Assembly (NCBI GenBank): GCA_018894105.1
Contig: CM032127.1
Span: 4,745,001 to 4,809,000, forward strand
Reading direction: 5' to 3'
DNA: 64,000 bases
DNA from: Jacaranda mimosifolia
Lineage: Eukaryota; Streptophyta; Magnoliopsida; Lamiales; Bignoniaceae
In this document: one piece after another, positions 58,247-64,000 of the stretch
Position numbering within the stretch: the first letter of the stretch is position 1
Layout: every line of letters begins with the position of its first letter
Notes under the pieces: model-generated
Told to the model about the DNA's origin: nothing
Databases searched by the model: none
Seen by the model: only the letters and a program-made list of their open reading frames with translations
Translations under genes and position numbers: made by a program

Positions 58247-61200
58247 TAAGTTTAAAAAGTATTTATTCAATTTTAGCAATAAATTAATATGACATAGTGA
58301 AATATTTTCTATCACTGCATATAGAATATTAATAAATATATTTCATCGGCTAAAATATTACATTAGTTCGTATGTTTCCATCCATACCCTACAAAATATA
58401 TACCTCGTAGGTGCGAAGTATATACCCAATCAAATACATAGTACCCAATAGTCAAAATTCCTTATTTTTTATATTACTAAACATTAAATAATGAATAAAA
58501 TATAGTTATTTATTTCAAACAGTGAATTTCATTTAACAAAACAGACATATATTATGTTAATAGCCAACTTAATTCATGATCCAACTCTTACAAATTTACA
58601 AATTAGAAAATCATTACAGATAAATTTCACACTTTTTTTTAACCAAAAAAAAAACTTATAAAATAATATAATATTTTTATTTTACACAATGATATTTAAA
58701 GGTTTAAAATTGCTCAAAGTTTAACTTTCTCTATTTTTGACTTAACTAATAAGAGACAAAAATAAGAATAGAATCAGTATAAATAAATAGAACGCATGAG
58801 AAAGTTTCTTTTTCTAATTTTAGATTAAAAACAAGTGGTCCATTAAAAATCTAAGATTAGATAAGTAATATAACTTTTATTTATTTATCTAGATTTAGAG
58901 GAAACCAATTTATAAATTGTTTAGAATCATTTGAATCATATTTTTAATTTTATTTCATGAAATAACAATTGAAATTTGTTGTTAAAATCAAAAAGAACTT
59001 CTAAAATTAATATAAAATAAAATTAAAATTATGAAATAACAGCCAGCACAAATTTAATTCATGAGAATCATAAAATAAATTAAAAAATAAAAACTTCTTC
59101 AAATATCATAAAAATATTAAAGAACTCCATAGTCGGTAGCTATTAGTTATTATATTGTAAACAATCCATATAATCATGTTTTTAATATTTAGTTTTTTAG
59201 ATCTATTTTATTTTAATCATTATTCAATTCAAGGGTTTTCATTGTTCAATTTCTCAGTAAATGGTTCGTAAAATAGTAATGAATCAATAGACTCTTGTAC
59301 TGGATATTCTGATATATATATATATATATATATATTTTTTATTTTTTTTAAAACATCATTGTATATGATTAATAAGAAAATTTACCTATACTTTTAGATA
59401 CATTGACATAATTTTTTAATAATATTATTATAGCATATTTATTTAACAATAAAGACAAGATAAAATGATGAGCACTGAATATTATAGAGAGACATATGTA
59501 TATATATATATATATATATAATTAAGAGTTCATGAAAATGAGAAAGTCAATTAAGTCATCGAAGGAGAAGAAACAGAAAAATTAATAAGTTCGCACCTCT
59601 CTTTCAACATAAATTTAAATGAAAAAGAGTTAATTCATAAAGAATTCAATTGTCAATATTCACCAATCTATAGCTTCTAAGAGCATAGATGATTTCTTAT
59701 CGGTCAAAATGTTAGTAATTTTTCAATAGATTTGTACTCTATTGTTTTTAAATGAATATCATATATGCTGGTAAATATTTTCATATACTAAAATGTTCAG
59801 TTTTATTAATCCTATTTTCTAATTAGATTTGAGAATTTATAATCCTGTTGGCTCAAATACTCTTGAATTAAATAAGGTTTAGCTACAACCATTACGATGC
59901 GATAAGATTTAAAAGAGCCTACCATGCGATAAGATTTAAAAGAGCCTCGCTCATTTCATTGTGGTAATATAAAGAATTAGACTAGCTTCGATTTAAATTT
60001 TAAATAAATTGCATAAGTTATTTATTCTCTATTAAAAGAGGTTATGAACTTTCGAAAAATCATTTGAGTCTTGAATTGCATATTCTCTTTTACTTCATTT
60101 GATATGAAATTTGATAAATAACTTTGCATCTACAAGGTGAAGTTATACTTTTCGAATAGAAAAGCAAGATATATCATGATCTTTTAGGCACAATTTCCAA
60201 ATGAAAATAGGCATAGTAACTTTCAATTGTAATTTGAAAAAACATAAAATGAGCTTGAGAATAGAAAATACTAAAAGAATAAGATTTATTAGAAGTAATT
60301 ATGAGAAAACTTATAAAATTTATGAAGATAAATTCATATGCAAAAGTCTTGAGAAGGTTAAATGACTTCCTTCTAATGAATGATATTCAACTCCATATCT
60401 TAAAAAATATGAAACTAAACTAATTTAATTTATAATTCTAAATGTTTATAAAGTTGCTAAAATTTTGGTTGAAGAAAATAATCATAAAATATCAATAGAA
60501 CAAGATATTATTGTTCATGCACGTTGAAGTTATAAATATAGAATAACACATTATTAATGTCATAATCTACTATAATATCCACTTTTTTTTCCTAAGAGCT
60601 AGTATAGGATGGAACCTAAACATTTAGAAAAAAGGTACCAAAACATCCAATGATGCAATAAAAAAAAAATGAATCTATCCAAGGGACTCTTACAAGTAGT
60701 GCAAGTATTGTTGGAGAATAATAAATAATTTTATATCTTATTTTATAGTTTATTCCATTGTTTATTACTCTTATATAAGAAAGAGATGATACTTGTTTTA
60801 TTTATGCTATTATCATACAAAGTTTAACCAATGCAAAAAATGATTCGTGAAGTACTTATATAATTAAAAATTTGAAGTCTTAAGCTAAAGTGAATATATA
60901 TTTGTCTATTTCTTATTATCAAAACTCTAAACATTTTTCATATGAAATTTTTCATATTTGTAAACTAAAATTTATTCTATTAATCCTTTAGCAATTCCTT
61001 TGGGGGAAAATTCTATTGTTGGTTCTTCAACTTAATGACATAAAACTGAAAACTATAAGATTGATTACTATCATGATAATCTATCAAATTCGAGATTTAA
61101 ATTACAATAAAGAATTATGGATACATATATATATATCACCCTAAAAGAAGAGACAAGGGGTAATCAAATTGGAAAAAGAATTGTTCTTCAACATCTTTTG

Positions 61201-61581
61201 TTGGGGATTCAAACAATATATATATATATATATGTATGTATATTGGTAAAACACTATATCTAGAATAAACAATGCAGACATTAGAAAGAAAGAAAGCAAA
61301 AGATGTAATAGGTCACACAAACAGTGCAATCCCATATAAGAAGAAATATATTACCTTATATTGTTTTTAAACTATCTTACAGACCCAACAAATTCAACAA
61401 CTTCAAATGATAATTTATTTTTATTTCTTATTTGCCTATTTGATAAGCATATGAGTCATGAAATATATATATATATATAGAAAATAATTTATAGAACAAA
61501 CAAACATATAAGTCACGTGTGTCGCATGTGTGCACCTTTTTAGTGTGTGTATATATATATGTGTATGTATGTATATATAGT
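58247..61581. other. AT-rich intergenic DNA of unit 3
   Basis: Collinear with 32000-35180 in unit 2 and, in part, 10754-12615 in unit 1. Several (at)n runs; a 27-bp local duplication (gcgataagatttaaaagagcc) at about 59898-59945. No gene recognised. Confidence 0.55.
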
Positions 61582-64000
61582 CTAAAGTTTGAAAAAATCA
61601 ACAAACAATGCGGTGATATGGGGCTTCAATACTTTCTCCGAATGTGTGTATCCATCTTCATTGTGCTTATAAACAACATCGATTAAACGTGCAAGATTCA
61701 GAATTCGCATGAGAATATCCATGGAAACAGTGCTAGTATCCTTCAACCCTTCATTCATATCCTTCCATGCATTCTCAGCAATTTCATTGAAGTATTCTAT
61801 TGCTGCTTGTACTGATACACCATGCTCTTTCATGTAGCATTGAATCCCTGTTGAAACTTGGCCTCTACCCTTCTCAACCTTTAAAAATAAAAAATTTAAA
61901 TAAGCAAAAATGTTGAGAATGAAGAGTGCAAAATTGAGTTAAATAATTAACAGAAATATTAAAATTTGGAAAAAAGAATGAAATATATAATATTTGATGT
62001 TCATGGTGCCAGTCTTGAAAAAATTCGTTGTGCATGTTCCCATCACTTAAATATAATTTCTTCACATTTCAGGGTCCAATGATTTTGAGAGGGTCGGATG
62101 CGATCCAATTCAAACATGACTACAGCCCTTTATTTGAATCATTCATTAAATACACGTAGCACTATTCTAGTATGATGCTTAGAACTGATGTGATCATCGG
62201 TCGGGTCGCTTTATTGCCTCCATTATAAATAATTCCTTCTATTTATTATTGGAAGCATGTGTGCATTTATTTTGGTCTATTCCACTTATCTATGATGTTA
62301 CCGTGACTTAAACTGATTTAAGCATGAGAGGATTATTATTGGAATTTTTCGAAATGACTGATGGTTTTATGTTAAGATTCCAAATTCAACCCAAATAGAG
62401 AGACGTAGAGCCCCAACCATTGGACTTAGAAATAAATTGATTTGGACAAATTAATAGGATGATCGTAGACCAAATACGATTGAATAAAATGATCATCTAA
62501 ATAAAGTGATAGATTTAAATAAGTAGTAAATATTTTAAGTTGAATTGATCAAATTCCTACCTCATAAGTGGCAATGTCATCAATAACACGGCATATAGTC
62601 ACGTTGGCTTCAAGAATTTTAGGTTTTGTCAATAGCCAATTGAATGCTTCATTTGTTGCAGAATCCATCCCAATGAAGGATGTTGCTGTAAGCAAGAAGT
62701 AAGTGCTGGTAATCTTGGCGTTGCTCATGTACTCACCAAATGCTGGCAAATATCCCTTAATGAACCATTTAGCCTCAATGTAGTAACTCATCACAATTTC
62801 TTTCATCTGGTTAAAACAAAAGAAAATTCAAATAAGAAATGAACAAACAGGATTGAGAAAAGAAATACAAATTAGGTCATTTATATACCGCCTCCTTAGC
62901 ATAATGAACAGCATATGATCTTCCTTTTGGTGCTAACTCTTCATCGTAAGCTTCGTAGAGATTGAGGAGAGCTCTGTAGCAAATCTTCATGTAGTCTGGA
63001 AGTAGCTCAATTTCGCTTATATCCCATCTGACAAAGACAAACAATGCTTTGTTTAATGATTTTTCATAGGTAAATTAAATTATTTATTACGCTACAATAG
63101 GGCCTAAAGTGTTATACTTACTTTTGTACAACCTCTGTGAAGACTGTTAGTTCTTCAATTGTGCCATATGCATCATATGTGTCATCTATTACTGATATTA
63201 GAGCTATAGTTTTAGTAAGCATGACTCGAGCAGTAGAGTATTGAGGCTCAAAATAAACCCCCAATGCCCAAAAATAGCACTCAACAATTCTATCTCTGGC
63301 ATAACAAAGCTTGGAAATAAGGTCCAACTCCTTCCACCACCTACAACAGAACAAAACTTTTAGAGGCAATATTCAAAAAACCAACTTACCAAACTAACAA
63401 ATATTATTAAGATCATTCATGGAAGCATATGAGTTTACCTAGAGACTTCACAGAGTTCCTTTTTGTGCATCATTTGCAGCAAATTGAAGTCCAATTTCGC
63501 GAATCTCAACAACGATTCTTTTTTCGATTCGCCTTCTTCATACAATGAGATGAACCAGCGGGCTTCTACCCTTGGAATGCCCCGGTGGAGGGATTGCTCG
63601 AGAGCATGCAGAACTTGTTTATTGAGAGGCGATTCGTTTAAATTTGGAGCAGCAAATTCAAGATGGGCAGCTGAGAAAGAAAGGGCCTTGTCCAAAATCT
63701 CCTCTCCTTGTGTTCTTAAATATGCTGCTTCATATAGGCTTAGGACACACTTAATGTCACTGAGAAGGGTTTTCTTGAACTCACCATTATTTTCTGTGAA
63801 TCTGTTGAAAATGCCTGCATCAAGAACATGAACAATAAATTTAAACAAACCCCTTTTGTCAGAAAATTACTAAAAACATCGTACTATATATATGTATATA
63901 TATACTTACAAGAAGGAACATCGAATCCATGCTGCCTCAGCAATCTGAACTGCAATGAAATGATAAACAAATCATCCTTCTCCTCGTTTTCGAGTTTGTA
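61582..64000 (-). CDS. TPS3: intact TPS-a sesquiterpene synthase (5' end outside window)
   Basis: Predicted cytosolic class I terpene synthase that would cyclise farnesyl diphosphate; product unknown. Exons (minus): exon 2 from beyond 64000 to 63910, then 63814-63439, 63340-63122, 63027-62889, 62806-62561, 61878-61582. Sizes 376, 219, 139, 246 and 297 nt are the classic TPS-a pattern; all junctions have GT/AG and every exon is open. Exon 4 encodes RDR (in [11 protein letters not shown]) and the DDTYD metal site; exons 6-7 join to [15 protein letters not shown], fitting the second (N/D)Dxx(S/T)xxxE site. Stop TAG at 61582-61584 after ALFVDFFKL. With the exon 1 of TPS1/TPS2 the full enzyme would be about 558 residues, normal for the family. 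A germacrene-D-synthase-like name would be a guess. Confidence 0.93.

Larger units (their letters stand above)
55270..64000. repeat. Tandem segmental duplication, unit 3
   Basis: Third copy of the TPS block, continuing past the window. Least disturbed: only one private insertion is seen (MITE 57791-58246). Starts with an expanded (tcta)n tract (about 55363-55425) that is shorter in unit 2. Confidence 0.87.

Noticed and set aside
1..64000. A multi-enzyme biosynthetic cluster or a new defence system
   Set aside because: Apart from the three TPS copies only transposon genes are present; no P450, transferase or other pathway gene is visible in this window.

Overview
The window is nuclear DNA from a flowering plant. 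It has intron-containing plant terpene synthase genes, LTR retrotransposons of the plant Copia and Gypsy types, Tourist-like MITEs, and a piece of plastid rRNA-operon DNA captured in the nucleus. The synthases belong to the TPS-a (sesquiterpene) subfamily, so the source is an angiosperm, most likely a eudicot; the C-terminal sequence style resembles Lamiales, but I cannot fix the species. Plastid and family comparisons are from memory, not from a search.

Backbone: a terpene synthase (TPS) gene on the minus strand, together with about 6-10 kb of AT-rich DNA downstream of it, is present three times in direct orientation. Unit 1 covers about 2628-16110, unit 2 about 29545-44940 and unit 3 about 55270 to beyond the window end. 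Each has the same seven-exon gene. TPS1 (12616-15653) is dead: a 7-bp tandem duplication in exon 5 and a microhomology-type deletion that removes the exon 7 acceptor. TPS2 (exons 1-7 at 40589-43320, tail at 35181-35285) is heavily broken: two nonsense codons, 8-bp and 49-bp deletions, a +1 in exon 7, and a 5.3-kb Copia element inserted in exon 7. TPS3 (61582 to window end) is open in every visible exon and is probably functional.

Accessory layers, left to right. A Ty3/Gypsy Tat-type gag and 5' LTR (1-2627). Unit 1, with a 3.17-kb solo LTR (2903-6073), a truncated Copia gag plus LTR (8701-10753), a SINE-like scrap and a MITE inside a TPS1 intron. An AT-rich, hairpin-flanked stretch (16110-18400). 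A two-part rearranged plastid insertion (18901-20545) inside a short direct repeat. A full-length Copia element with one uninterrupted 1317-residue polyprotein, nearly identical LTRs and a perfect 5-bp target duplication (21989-26864). A Gypsy LTR remnant (27730-28491). Unit 2 with the Copia element in TPS2. A long decayed Tat-type Gypsy body (about 45240-53170) that carries an antisense coiled-coil ORF next to its pol. A solo Gypsy LTR (54030-54835). Unit 3.

How the parts relate: the three units share an older MITE, while each also has private insertions, so the order of events can be read directly (shared MITE, then triplication, then copy-specific insertions and decay). I found no CRISPR array, no bacterial-type operon and nothing that looks like a new molecular system. 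The strongest story is the birth and death of a tandem sesquiterpene synthase cluster, with TPS3 as the apparent survivor.
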